A DNA stretch of 64,000 bases from Vanrija pseudolonga (GCF_020906515.1 NC_085850.1:1860001-1924000), one strand, 5' to 3'. Shown: positions 1-12,602, counted from the stretch's first letter. Program-made: numbers and translations. Notes: generated by a model from the sequence alone, not told the origin.

Positions 1-22
1 AACGAGACCAGAACCATGTCTC

Positions 23-273
23 ACTCGCCCTTGGCGAAGTAAGCTGCCCACAGGCGGCGTCTCGGCTCAGCGTCGTTTTCGGGCATGCGCTCGATGTCAC
101 GGCGTGCTTGTGAGGCTCTGTTTGCCTTGCATGTGCACGCCATGCACGATGCAGGGGCGTGAATACCCTCGGCTGCCTGTCCAGTGGGTTTGCCACGCGC
201 CACACCACGAGCACTGGCATTAGGAAAGTGCATTATGACGAGGTTGTAATTGCCTCCTCCGTCTCTTGGCGCC
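23..273 (-). CDS. small unrecognised ORF, possible gene at the left edge
   Basis: An open frame of about 84 codons runs leftward from an ATG near 273 to a TGA at about 23. Its C-terminal half is charged and rich in Arg and Glu, ending in LWAAYFAKGE, and looks more protein-like than a random shadow frame. It lies divergent to the demethylase gene starting at 608. I recognise no family. It could be a complete small protein, the last exon of a larger gene with introns I cannot place, or chance. The N-terminal half reads poorly, so the true start may differ. Confidence 0.28.
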
Positions 274-607
274 ATTCTATTGGGGATTTTGGCGGAGATT
301 AACCGGGCTCACCGTGAAACCATCGTGGGAAAGTGCCATGTGGCGGTCCCTGATGCCCATCTCGCCCCTCGGGCAGCAATGTTGAAACGGGGTGGCCTGC
401 CTGCGTCGTGGGTGGGTGGTCGCCACCCAAACGAGTGCTAAGTCGACTTTACTCGGCGGCACGCGCACTCAAACGACCGACGACGACAACGGGCCACACA
501 CACTCGTCTGCTCCATTCATTCGGCAACATCAACAACAACAATAACAACAACAAAATCCTCCGCCATACCTTGATCACACCGGCAGCGCATTCTCCCCCA
601 TCCCGCC
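274..607. promoter_or_regulatory. 5' flank of the JmjC gene
   Basis: No convincing coding sequence. The last 100 bases before the ATG at 608 are rich in CAA/ACA and CCT runs, as is usual for leaders in this window. It probably serves as a shared divergent promoter if the small leftward ORF is real. Confidence 0.4.
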
Positions 608-3600
608 ATGGCATCGTCTGTGGCCCCCCAAGCGGCACGGGGACCACAGTCGTCGCCGTCGCGTCAACAACATCCGACGACACCCACTAATGACACGCCA
701 AGCCGTGCTGCTGCTGCCGCCGCCGCCGACACCGACAGCAGAATACACACGCCAACACGCTCCAAGGCTGCCAAAGCCGCTGCAACTGATGCAGCAGCGC
801 ACGCACCAGCACCACCACCACCGACTGCGGCCGTACCTCCAGAGATTGCAAAGCCGCATTGCTTGTACGTTTCATGTCTGACCTCCACCGACGCGCACCG
901 GGCTGACATACACAGCTTCCCTATGAACAACCACCCAACGAAGTCGTCAGAGTCCGAGCCCGAAGCCATCCCGGACGAGGTGTACGTCCATCCGAACGAC
1001 GACCCAGCAGCGTTGCGCGGCATCCCAATCTTCAAGCCGACGTACGAAGAGTTCAAGGTGAGTTCGTGGGTGTCGGACTGCCCGCTGACGTGAAGGACTT
1101 TGATGTCTACATGGAAAAGGTGCTCCCCTGGGGCCAGCGCTCGAGCATTGTCAAGATCATCCCCCCGCAGGAATGGGTCGACAACGTAAAGCTGATCGAC
1201 AATCAGCAAATGTCCGAGCTCCAGATCCGCAGCCCCATCGAGCAGCGCATGGTCGGGACAGGCGGCGTCTTTGTCCAGCAGAACATTGAGCGCTTGCGCA
1301 GCCGCGGCGGCCTGGCCATCCATGAGTGGTTCGACAAGTGCGCTCAAGACAAGTACCAGACACCGAATCCCAAGGAGATTGTTACGCGCACGCAGGACCG
1401 CGACTCGAAGGAAGCCAAGGCGCGTCTCGCCGCCGAGGCCGCTCGTGTCAAGGCTGAGAGGGCTGAGAAGAAGGCCAAACGCGACGCGGCGGCCCGGAGG
1501 AAGCTGGAGCGGAGGAAGGCGAAGGCCGAGGAGGCGGAGTCGCAGGTGGATGTCGAGGCAGAGGCCAAGCCAGAGCTGGATGCCGCTTTGTTGACGGCCG
1601 ACGCCGTTCCATCTGTCGCAGCTTCGCCGGCGATCCACGAAGAGGTGGACGATCTTCCCGCGCTCGAGGTCGCATCACACACATCACGCTCGACAGCAGA
1701 GCCGCTGGCCACGACGCCCGACTCGGCAACCATGGCTGCCGAGGTGGAGGAGCAGCTGAAGCCGGTCAACCCGTTCTACGAGAACACCGACCTGCACAAG
1801 GACTGGCTCCCACAAGATGCGACACACGAGGATTTTACCGTGCAGGGATGCGCCAACCTCGAGCGCAAGTTCTGGAGGACTCTCGGCCAGGGGTCGAATA
1901 GCTGGTACGGCGCCGATCTCGCTGGTTCGCTGTTCGCCGAAGAGGATTACCCTTGGAACGTTGCAAACCTCCCCAATCTCCTCAACAAGCTCCCCGAAAA
2001 GCTGCCAGGTGTCAACTCGCCATACCTTTACTTTGGCATGTGGCGCGCGGCCTTCTCGTGGCACGTTGAGGACGTGAGTTGGACATTGTAGTTTGAGGAC
2101 CTTTGGCTGACGCACCCAGATGGACCTCTTCTCGATCAACTACATCCACTTTGGCGCGCCAAAGTTCTGGTACGCCGTGCCTCAGGTCGACGCCGAGCGC
2201 TTCGAGTCTGTCACCAAGAGCTACTTCCCCAACGACGCCAATACATGTGACCAGTTCATGCGTCACAAGTCGTGTACCTTGTCGGCGACCAAGCTCCACA
2301 GCAGCGGCATCCGGGTGAACAAGCTGGTGCAGTACCAGAACGAGTTCGTCATCACCTTCCCTCGCGGATACCACGCTGGGTTCAACGTCGGCTTCAACTG
2401 CGCAGAGAGTGTCAACTTTGCACTCCCCTGCTGGCTGGAGCTGGGCAAGAAGGCCAAGGCATGCTCCTGCGTCGACTACAGTGTGCGCATCGATGTTGAT
2501 CGTCTCACGGGCGCAAGGTCGCCAACACCAAAGGAGGAGACACCAGAGCCGGTCGAGCCGACACGTTCAAGAAAGAGGAAGGCGCCTGGCGAGCCAGGCA
2601 GCTCGAGCAAACGAGGCCGTCGTCCAAAGGTTGAACAGCAGGCCCAAGAAGAGGGCACGCCCGTTCCGGAACGTCCGCTTGTTGTGCGTCTCCAAAGGCC
2701 GGAAAACACCATCTCCCTCACGAAGCAACCGAAAGCAGCTGTCACCCGTGAGATCCCAACCTACCCCTGCGTACTGTGCCCTGGTCTCGAGACGGAAGAC
2801 TTGGCCCCAGTTTTCGAGCCATCGGACCACATCCGTTCAGTATCGAAGACACCCGTGACCCAGGCTCATGTCTCATGTGCTGTGGCTGTACCAGAGGCGT
2901 TCACCGACGAGGTGGAGGTGGACGGCGTGACATCTACCTACATCAAGGGTCTCGACGACATTGGCAAGGATCGGTGGAAGCTTGTAAGTTCAGGACATCT
3001 TATCTTGAAGCGCCGAGCTCACACGTCACAGAAATGTTCTTGTTGCCCTGACAAGCGGACAGCAACAATGGGAACAAAGATTCAATGCACCAAGGGCAAG
3101 TGTATGCGGGCGTACCACGTGTCATGTGCAAAGAAGAATCCCGAGGTTCTGTACACGGCCGACATGCGGATACACCGAGTCGAGGTCCCGCCGGCTGGCA
3201 GCGGTAACTTTGAGGACACACCAGTGTTTACAGTCGAGCTGTTATGTCCCAAGCATAACCCGGTACGTGCTCGGAATAGCGTCGGGATCTGTGACTAACC
3301 GCCCAGGCCATGCTCGAGCTGAAGAAGCGCCAGGCCCAAGATAAGCTTCGGGAACAGATTCTCGGCATCTCTCCGGGCTCGGCGGTTAAGATCAAGAAGA
3401 ATGGTAGCTCATACGCCGCCCTCCTGATCGAGGCCAAAGAGGCGTCACAAACGGTCGTCGTCACGCTACCAGACGGCTCAATCAGAGAAGTCGCTTGGAG
3501 TGCCCTCGACTTGCGGCCCAACCAGCCGCAAATGCTGGAGAACGAGTACGCTGGCCCTCCGAAGCGGAGTCGAAAAGTCACTACTGCCGCCGGTCCTGAG

Positions 3601-5544
3601 GCCCAAACGCCATTCACCGGAATGCCCTTGACCAAGGCCCCACCACCAATAGGCTCTGCGCCGCCGCCGCAATTGGTTGGCCAAGCATCGTCCCACGGGG
3701 CCTATTATTACGCGCAGCCGCGAGGACATGCACAAGCACCTGGGTACCACGGCGGTCACAACTTTTATCAGCCGCCTCCACATGTGCAACCTCCACATGC
3801 GCACGGCGTCTTCGTCGTGAACTCAAAAGACGGCGGCTTCTACCCTGCGCAGGCTCCCCCACCCCCATTCTCTTACGGTCCTGGGCCTATGGTAGCATAC
3901 CAAGGCCAATCGATCCCCCAAGTGTCCTACCACCCCCACCGCCTGCCAGTACCTCCACCCGGGAGACTACCCCAGTACACCTCGCCTCGCCAGCCTCCTC
4001 CACATCTCCCCCCTCCGCCTGCACACCTCCAGTACCGCTCCCACACCATGTCGGCCGCTCCTCCTTCAGGAACCCCGCCCGGGCCTAGTACAAGTCCCAA
4101 CCAGCAACTGAGAGCGACCCCGTTGCCGACCCCCGTTGCCGCACCAAGTGGAGTGGGCAAGATCGACCTCGGACTCGACCGCATGAGTGCTTTGATGGCA
4201 GGCCTTCCTCCTCTCACCACTCCCGCTATCCACCTTACTGGCACAAACGGCAAGGGGTCCGTGTCTGCCATCCTCGAGTCGTGCCTGCGCTCAGCCGGCC
4301 TCCGCACGGCTAGGTACAACTCTCCCCACCTTCTCGAGCCGCGCGATACCGTCAGAATCAACGGCGCACCGCCGTCTGCCGAAGATTACACTGCGGCCGT
4401 GGCACATGTTCAGAAGGTGTCAGACAGCCGTGGCCTACAGGCGACCGTGTTCGAGATTGGCACAGCCGCCGCCTTCCTACTCGCCAACACCGCCCAGCCA
4501 CCGGCCGACGTCATGATCATTGAATGCGGCATGGGCGGTGCTCGTGACGCCACGAATGTCATGCCTCCGGGAATCACCCTCGCGTCGGCTCTCAGCTCCG
4601 TCGGTCTCGACCATACTGCCATGCTCGGAAACACAATCGCCGCGATCGCAAGGGAGAAGTCGTCGATTGTGGTCGAGGGCGGTGTTCTCGTGGTTGCCCC
4701 GCACCTGCACCCTGATGCTCTTGCTACAGCCAAGCAAGTGACTCAAGAGCGCCGGGCGCACCTCATCGAGTCTGCTCCAACGACGACTGTCGCCCCTGCT
4801 GGCGCCTTGACTCTCTCGCCATTCAAGGAGCCCGCTGCTCCCACCGTCCGTACGCCACTTGCCGGCAGCCCCGCCAAGGCAATTGACACCCACCTCGCCC
4901 TTCCCGGCAGCCACCAGCTTGACAATCTGTCCCTGGCGCTGACCATCCTTGACGTGCTGAGGAACGACCGGCGTGCGCTCGCCGTTCAGCCCAAGCTGAG
5001 TGGCCTTACAGATGAGAGACTACAGGCCGGCGTGCAGTCGACCCGCTGGAGCGGTCGCTGCTCGTGGCTCAAGTGTACGGACCCTGCTTCGGGCCAGGAG
5101 ATTCCCGTCCTGGTTGACGGTGCGCACAACGGTGACTCGGCCGCCACGCTTCGCTCGTACGTTGATTCGCTGGGCATTTCGCCCGAACGCCCGCGCACCT
5201 TTGTGCTCTCGCTCTCCTCTTCACCCGGCAAGACGCCCGAGAGTGTGCTTGCGCCGCTCCTGCGCCGAGGCGATCGCGTTGCGCTGGTCGACTTTACGAC
5301 GCCCGTGGAGGGCATGCCGTGGGTCAAGCCCGTTGAGCGTGGCGAGGCACAGGCTGCGGCCGCTGGTTTGGTCGGGCCTACGGGGACTGTCCACAGCATG
5401 GCGGGTTCGGGCCCAGCGGCAGTCGCCGAGGCCTTGCGCTGGTCAGTCAGCGACTGGCCCCAGCAAGGCCCGGGCCTGATCGTCGTCTGCGGCAGTCTGT
5501 ACCTCGTCGCCGACGCGTACCGCCTGGTAGGTCAGTCGGCGTAA
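608..5544 (+). CDS. KDM4-type JmjC histone demethylase fused to dihydrofolate synthase
   Basis: Exons 608-864, 916-1057, 1096-2073, 2120-2983, 3032-3262 and 3307-5544 give 1569 residues. JmjN lies near residues 118-165. JmjC lies near 370-570, with Fe ligands in WHVED and the distal His in FPRGYHAGFN, followed by FNCAES and a CSC zinc motif, all typical of KDM4/Rph1. An extended PHD finger (Cys/His-rich) spans about 673-824. A Pro/Gln/His-rich linker follows. From about 1109 the same frame encodes a Mur-ligase-fold FolC/FOL3 domain: GLDRMSAL, P-loop TGTNGKGS, IIECGMGG, LVDGAHNGDS. It reaches a normal C-terminus, and its length of about 460 residues is usual for dihydrofolate synthase. Expected roles are removal of H3K9/K36 methyl groups in the nucleus and ATP-dependent addition of glutamate to dihydropteroate. 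The last exon has no stop between the two parts. An alternative is two genes, the second starting at the ATG at 4048. The 51-nt first intron keeps frame and is inferred. Confidence 0.85.
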
Positions 5545-5823
5545 CACCTCGCAAATGAATACACCTGTCGAGGTTAACGATCAGCCATGATCACTGTATG
5601 TATCCATATGCAACTGTACACGAATACGCAGTGGTGGTGTCGTGAGCGGCTTGATCACTGTGCCCCCGTCCGGATTGGGGCTATCCAAGGGGCGTCCCAA
5701 GTGAGCCTCCCAAGAGTCAGTCTGCAAAGTCCTGAGCCATTCTGTGCAGCTCCCCACAATCGCTACCCTGCTGACAACGTGGCATCGCGCTACAAAGATT
5801 CCTAGATAAACCCAGCGACCCTT

Positions 5824-7166
5824 TTAGAGCTTGGAGCCGCGGTTGACGAGGTCGGAGACGCCGCCCTCAATGGCGGCCTTGGCGCCGTTGACGAGCTCCT
5901 CGATGATGGCCTTGGCGGGCTTGACGTCGTTGATGACGGCGGCGACATCTCCCATGAGCCAGGGGCGGGCGGCCATGGAGAGCTCGGGGCGCTTGGCAAT
6001 GTCGAGCTCGGCAGGGAGCTTGCCCTGGCTGGTGAGGGCCTTGATCTCGTCCTGGCGGCCCTCCCACTCCTTGACGTAGTCGGTGCGGCGGACACGGAGC
6101 GGACGGCCAGTGTAGATGATGGTGGTGGCCGTGTCGCCGTGGTCGGCCGAGACGACAAGCTCCTTGTGCTTCTTGGGCGCGCCGGCCTCCTCGGACGCGA
6201 CGAAGCGGGTGCCGACCCAGACGGCCTGCGCACCGTACATGAGCGACGCGGCCAGTCCACGGCCGTCGTAGATGCCGCCGGCGGCGATGACGTGCACGGG
6301 GCCGCCGGTGAGGGGCGACTTCTTGCCCTTGACGCGGTCGACGACGGCGGGGATGAGGATCGAGGTGGCGATCGAACCGGTGTGGCCACCGCCCTCGCCA
6401 CCCTGGGCGCAGATGATGTCAACGCCGCGCTCGAGGGCCTTGTCGGCGTGCTTGGGGGCGCCGATCATCTGGGGCACATCGTCAGCGTTAAAAGTTCATC
6501 TCGTCAGATTTCGGATCCTGTCGCTACCCACGTTCATGACAAGGATGCCGTGCTTGTGGAGCTTGTCGACAACCTCCTTGGGAGGAACACCGACGGCGCA
6601 GACGAAGAGCTTGGCCTTCTCCTCGATGATGATGTCGATGAGCTCGTTAAGGTTGCCCTTGGTGTAGTCGTAGTTGGTCTTGCGGGCCGAGCCGCCGACC
6701 TGGGGGAGGAGGAGGTCGACACCGAAGGCTGCCCAGTGTGAGCGCGTGCGCGTGAAGACGAGCTAGGCGGCGCCACTTACGGAGGTCGGGACGGTCGAGG
6801 CCCTCCTTGAGCTCCTTGATGACGGTGCGGAGGTGCTTGGGGCTGGCGGCGAGGTTAGTGAGTGCGCCAGGTGGTGCGATGCCAAGCCCTCCCCGTCACT
6901 CACGTGTAGCCGACACCGCCGATGACGCCGAGACCGCCGGCGTTGGAGACGGCAGCGGCGAGCTTCGGGCCGGCGGCGACGTTCATGCCGCTGTGTCGCG
7001 TCAGCTAGTGTTCTCTTTTTTCTCTCTCGGCCGAAGTGTCCGCGTGATGCGGTCGTCGTAACTCACGCGAGGAGCACGGGGTGCTGGATGCCGACTGGGC
7101 TGTCAGCGCGTGATGCCACACAGGCCACTCACAGAGGTCGGTGATGGGGGTCCTGATGACAGACAT
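5824..7166 (-). CDS. nitronate monooxygenase (2-nitropropane dioxygenase family)
   Basis: Six exons read leftward: 7166-7133, 7094-7067, 6990-6904, 6842-6781, 6728-6532 and 6468-5824, giving 350 residues. The N-terminus reads TPITDLFGIQHPVLLAGM, the usual start of this FMN-binding TIM-barrel family, followed by a GGLGVIGG turn. The C-terminal half carries AQGGEGGGHTG, the conserved His-containing FMN/substrate motif, and AAGGIYDGRG, which binds the FMN phosphate. The reaction is flavin-dependent oxidation of alkyl or propionate 3-nitronate, a detoxification step. The first introns are only 38 nt long. It is convergent with the demethylase fusion, about 280 bases from it. Confidence 0.93.
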
Positions 7167-8077
7167 TGTGTGTGGTGGCGTCGTTTGGGGGAGCAACAAC
7201 AGGTGTGGAGACGGAAAAGCAAGGCAGGAGGAGGATGCTGGGATCGCGCTGGATTATATTATGGTTTGTGGTGGTGGGGCCTGAGTGGCCGGCGTGGACC
7301 ATTGCCGAGTGCTGACGGCGGCCGTGTGTGTCAAACCGGACTTGACCGAGTAACGTAGTGGGGTGGCTCGGTCTCTCGCGGCGCGCACGCGTTCTGCCTA
7401 CAGACGACGCCTTGACCATCCCGTCGGTCGACTGCCAAACAACAATGCACTAGACGGTCTCTCATGCCCGGGGTACCACGCTGCCCCCCACTGGGGCGCC
7501 TGCCCTTGGCCGACTTCTTGGCCTGTGATCACAAGATGACTGCTCGTCATCATCACTCTAGGTGGATCGCCGAAGAGGCAGCCACAACATCTGCCAACCA
7601 TCACAGCCGGTGCATTACTGAATGGCCTCTTGTCATCTGTACAGGTGGCGTGGGTAGGCCGAGGGCCATGCATCAGCCGGCCCAATACTTGGTTGTGCTT
7701 GGATGATACGTCGCCGACAACGCGACGACGATTACCATAGATGTAACGAGCGCCGCTCGCCGCTGCTTCAAATCTCATCCATGTCAGACCAAGCCAAGCA
7801 ACCTCGCTTCCAAGCCTGCGTAGCTCTCGCAGGGCAAAGGACGGCTTCGATGCAGATCATAACCGAGAGCACAGCATCGCGTGGGTCTCACGTGTATTTG
7901 ATCCCGCCACCCAACGGGTTGAGGTGTGTGAGGCTTATTCGGCCATCCCCTATAGCCTCACTCAACCTCCACTGTCGTCAGCGCGACCACCATCACCACC
8001 ATCGCCGTCACAATCGATTGTCTGCATCGCCCCTCCGTTCTCTTACTCATCTCACGCGGCGCGCGACCAACAGCACC
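7167..8077. promoter_or_regulatory. divergent intergenic region, nitronate monooxygenase and CSN3
   Basis: About 910 bases with no gene I can support. The open frame running into the CSN3 start from about 7703 has no family resemblance and lies upstream of the well-placed ATG at 8078. A CAT/CAC-rich tract at about 7985-8010 is the only low-complexity feature. Confidence 0.4.
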
Positions 8078-9903
8078 ATGGTCGACCCTTCGCGCTCCGC
8101 AGGCCCATCACACGCCGCATTCCCCTCAGCGGCAGAGTACGCGCGCTACGCGCCGCCAGCGCAGACGGCACCGCCGCCCGTCCGCGTGCCTTCCTCGGCC
8201 GACGCGCTGCACTCGCTCATCGAGACGACGACCTCGCTGCGGGCTGACGGCGGCCTGATTCCTGTGCTCGACACGCTCGCCGGACCCTCCCTCACGGATA
8301 AGGCCTCGACGCGCTCGGCTGCACACCAGAACACCCTCACTCTCCAAGGTGTCAACCTCGCGTCGCTGACCGACGACCAGCTGCGTCGGCACACTGTGGG
8401 CTACGTATTTGTCCTGTGCGTTTCGTGTCGCGACCTGGATCTCATGGTTCTGAGCTGACATGCGGACCAGTGGCGCGCGCCTCGGAAGCTCAAAGTTCGA
8501 CGACGCCCTTCCTCTCGCACTGCGGCTTGCGGCCGTCGCCGAACCCGCCCAGCTTGCGGCCATTCCCACTCGAGGTGAGGCAAGGCGGTGTTATGGCTAC
8601 ATTGCATAATACTGACCATAAACAGCTGCCGAGTTTGCTTGGGCTATCCTCCAGGCGGCTGAGAGTGCAAAGGAGGTGCGGTGCCCTGATGACGACGATG
8701 AACGTTCCTAACACAACAACAACAGGTTCCCCGTACACTTGGTCCCCTCCAGAGCCTCCTCGCTGCCTCGTTCCAGGGATCTTACTTCACCTGTGTCCAT
8801 TCCGCCTTCCTCGAGGCTACGCTGTTGACCGGTAGCTATGACCTCGGCTACCAGTCGATCGGCAGGGTTTACCTGAGCGCTCACAAGGTGGGTTGGGGAA
8901 GACTGTGTCAACCTGCTAACAACGGCAGGGCACTCCCTACCTCGACGTCCTCACCTACCACCACCACGCTGGCACTGTCAGTGCTGCTGTTGGAGACTTT
9001 GCCAAGGCTGTGGAGCTCTTTGTCTTTGTGAGTACCACTCAACGCGGCTGCTGCCTTCCGTTGACGCTTCCAGGCCGCGTCCATGCCCACCGACGCCGTT
9101 TCTGCGATCCAGGTTGCGTGTGCAAAGCGCGCGATCCTCTGTGAACTTCTGGCGACTGGCAACACCCTCCAGCTGCCCAAGTACACCCCTTCGGCAGTCA
9201 ACCGAGTCCTCGACAAGAGTATCCCAGACTACCACAAGCTGGCCAAGGCCTTCGATGCGCGTGACTGGAAGGGCGTTGAGGAGGCCTCGCAGGCACAGGT
9301 GTTCCGTCAGGTGCGTATCGGATGTGGTGTTGCCACAGGAAGGATCTGACGTGAACTAGGACTGCAACCGCGGACTGGTGGTTCAGATTCTCGGTTCTGT
9401 CACCAAGCGCCGTATCCTGAGGTTGCGCCGGACGTACTCGCGCTTGACGCTCGCGGACCTTACTGCCAAGGTGGAGTCGGATTCAGCGACCGTCGCGGCT
9501 GCGATTGAGCGTATGGTGGGTGCAGCTTTCGTTGCGCGTGGAAATGAAGTTGACCTCAATCCAGGTTGCGTCTGGCGAGATCAAGGCCACGATCTCGGGT
9601 AGCCCACCAGTCGTCACGTTTATCGAAGACGACGACTACGCCTCGCCTGCCAACATTGCCAAGCTCAAGCAGACTGCCGAGCTTTCTGCCTTCCTCAAGA
9701 CAGACCTGGCCCAGGCGAGCCGTGCGCTCACCCTGTCCCCAGAGTACCTCAAGAAGCAAGCGCAGAAGATTGACGGCAAGGACAAGGGACGTGAGGGCAA
9801 GGGAGGAAGACGTCCAGAGCAGTTTGGCATGTTCGCCGACGACATTGGTCCTGCACCTACAGTCCGCGGTGTGGGCAGTAACCTCGACGACGTCGGGTTC
9901 TAG
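8078..9903 (+). CDS. CSN3: COP9 signalosome complex subunit 3
   Basis: Eight exons (8078-8415, 8471-8574, 8626-8675, 8726-8887, 8929-9027, 9074-9310, 9360-9515, 9565-9903) give 494 residues. Helical TPR-like repeats fill the N-terminal two thirds. The stretch LPKYTPSAVNRVLDKSIPDY and the following LRRTYSRLTLADL match the CSN3 pattern in which a helical repeat leads into a PCI winged helix at about 330-420. The C-terminal tail is Lys/Gly-rich and ends in LDDVGF. Known role: scaffold subunit of the COP9 signalosome, which removes NEDD8 from cullins. Every intron is 38-56 nt with a clear donor and acceptor, and the sum is in frame. Assignment rests on motif memory; proteasome subunit Rpn3 is the main alternative but is usually less similar around LPKYT. 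Confidence 0.82.
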
Positions 9904-10957
9904 ACGTGCTAGGCAGCGGCCAACGGGGGTAAGCTGCATCTAGCGCGGCGTGTGCGTGGCCAGTCGGCGCGACACATGGCGTTGTACTATACATTATGAA
10001 GCACTGTGCATAGAGTTTGGTGTGCGTGCGACTTGCTCGTGTGCATGTTCTGGACCATCTACTTGGCAAGAGCCACTAATGATGGTTGGGGGGGCGAGTA
10101 GGCGTGCAAGCGAGGCGTGTGTATGATTGACATGGCCATGACTCCATTTCCCCATTGATCGGCGCGCGTCGACGGACCCCCACATGGGATCCGTGCGTCC
10201 GCAAGCCCTCGGCGCTGCCGGCGGAAGAGGCCTAGATTATCTCTGCGGCGATCCTACAATCCTAGACGGAGAGCGCAGGGGGGGTACAAGCCGGCGGTAT
10301 GCGGCGCAATGCCGAGGGCCAAGGCATGCATGCAGAGGGACGAGGATCGTCGGAAGAGTCCAAGTCCACCACTGCCGCAAATCCGAGCTGATCCGGACGC
10401 CATGCCGATCCTTTCCGGGTGCAGGGTATGGCAGCCAGGTGGGCCCAAGGGTTGTCGGGGTATTGGGGATATGGGGCCCACTGGATCCGCCGGCAGCTAG
10501 TGGCCTCGAGTATCGGAGCAGTACGTCAGAAGTGTGAATGGGCGACGGGGCGACACGACGACGGGGGCGGCTCCAGTAGGCGAGGCGACAGCGGCAGCGG
10601 CGGCGGCGGCGGCGCTGACTCTACGCGAGCGAGCAACCGCTGCTGCACAGAGCGAGCGAGCGACGCGGCGCCTTGGGTTGCCCCTGCATCACCCGCCCGC
10701 CGTGCGTGCGTGCCCCCCCCTACCCCTACTGCCTTTGGTCATTGTAATCGGTTCAATACACTGCCGCGGCGCCCATCGCACACCCACTCAGCAGTCCCAC
10801 ACCCACTCTCACCACGGCAACCTCTTTTCCTGCCGCATCGATTCCGTTCTTCCTCTTCTACTTCACATCTCTTTACTTATCAAGTAAAGTTAAAACAGTA
10901 AAACCCCCCTATCCCCTTACTCATCACACACAACCACCCACCCACACCACCACCACA
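9904..10957. promoter_or_regulatory. intergenic region with pyrimidine-rich leader
   Basis: About 1050 bases with no supported gene. It holds a GCG/GGC-rich patch at about 10580-10620. From about 10835 to 10957 it becomes strongly CT- and CA-rich, the typical core promoter and leader of a well-expressed basidiomycete gene, ending at the ATG at 10958. Confidence 0.4.
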
Positions 10958-12602
10958 ATGCCCCAGCCTCCCGTCGACGTCCGCAAGTACTTTGGCCAGC
11001 CTCTGCCTCACATCCCCGAGAAGTTCCCCATCGGCTCCGGCACGGGCCCCCGCGCTGCCTGGCCCGAGGGCACTCTGAAGGGCGTCGAGGTCATCCCCAA
11101 CTTTGGCGAGCTCGTCAAGAACTGTGAGTAGCAGGCGTGCGCGGGTGCGTCGTGTGCCGCTAGCATGGCGGCCACGACGGACGGACGACCTGGACGCGTA
11201 ACGCGCGCGAGCGATAGGAACCCAAACTCACACGTGGGCAGACATTGCTACGCTCCCCACCCAGCCCCTCCAGCCGGACCCGTACCACAACTACCCCAAG
11301 TTCGCCGTCGTCCGCTCGCAGCTCCCCCAGACGTTCCGCACCGCCCAGGACCTCCAGCATGGTATGTAGTAGCAATCGTCGTGGCGCCGGTGGTTGGCAG
11401 CCACACAGGTCGGCAGCCAATGGCCGGACCCCGCGGTCCGGTTAATCCGCCCGGAACCTACCACGCAACCACCCTCGCTAACCACTGCCGCAGCTCTCAA
11501 GGTGCTCCCCCTCTCGGTCGTCTCGTCAGTCCTCACTGCGTACGAGGGCGGCCCCTCGGGCTACACCGTGACCCGCCGCGTCGACGCCGCTGGCTACGAG
11601 TCGGACGGCGGTGAGGAGGACGGACCCGTCAACGCCCCCCGCGACGACACCAAGGCCTTCAACTGGCGCTTCTCCAAGTCGCCTATGGGTGAGTGGCGTG
11701 TTGGTTGCGTGGGATACACGACGATCGATGGGTGATGGGACACGTTCGTGGGGGTTGCACACCCCTTGCGCACACGCCGCGCGGGGTAATCCACCGCAAT
11801 CACATCCCCGCCTTTGGCGTTATCCACGCACAGACGCTCTAGTGCTGACGCATCAGGCGCTGGTGACCTCCTCCTTGTCCAGGGTGACTCGAACAAGGTC
11901 GACCTCGTCATCCGTACCACCAACTCGTCGGCCTTTGCCCAGGAGGACTGGAACGAGTTCATCGTTACCGTGAGTAGCACACTGATGATAGGCTGGGCTT
12001 CTGGCAGAGGCGTCACACACTCTTGCCGACCTACCCGGGGGCCTGGTTCCGACAGCAACGGCGCCACTGACATGCGCCACAGGGCCCCTTCCACTACAAC
12101 GCCAAGTCCAAGGCCTCGTGGTGGTGGTCGCGCCAGTGGGGTGCCTGCAAGCGCCTCAACACGCGCTGGTTTGCCATCACCGACTGGAAGCGCTGGACCT
12201 TTGGCTGCTTCTCGGACGACCAGACCCACGCCTGGATCTCGCCCATCATCCAGTACGACTCGCGCGACCCCACCGTCCTCCAGGCGCTCTTCTACTGGGC
12301 CCAGTCGTCGCGCGGCAAGGAGGGCGGCTTCCAGAAGGTCGCCACCGACGTCTCGCACCTCCCCACCCTCTTCCCCGACACCCCCGCTCGCCGTGTCTCG
12401 GTCTCGGGCAAGAGGGACTATGTTCCTCGCGACCTCAAGAAGGCCAAGAACGCCAACGAGAGTGACGTGAGTGGCTATGTACCCCTGTGGCGTTTGAGCG
12501 CCACGCCACCAATGGCTCTCTCCCCCAGTGGCGTCTCATGCCGGCATATGAGTAGCCGTACTGACATTATTACAGATCGAGGAGTCGGACGTCGAGGAGT
12601 AA
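10958..12602 (+). CDS. unrecognised 334-residue protein with Trp-rich centre and acidic tail
   Basis: Six exons (10958-11123, 11242-11361, 11494-11688, 11857-11969, 12083-12466, 12576-12602) splice in frame to 334 residues. I do not recognise the family. There is no signal peptide or membrane segment. The middle (about 200-290) is dense in aromatic residues, with KSKASWWWSRQWGACKRLN followed by TDWKRWTFGCFSDDQTHAWI, suggesting a folded domain. The C-terminus changes to basic (RDLKKAKN) and then acidic (ESDIEESDVEE), like a CK2-type or nuclear tail. Introns are 100-170 nt, longer than the local norm. The strong CT-rich leader suggests high expression. Codon use and good splice sites make this a real gene. 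Confidence 0.85.
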
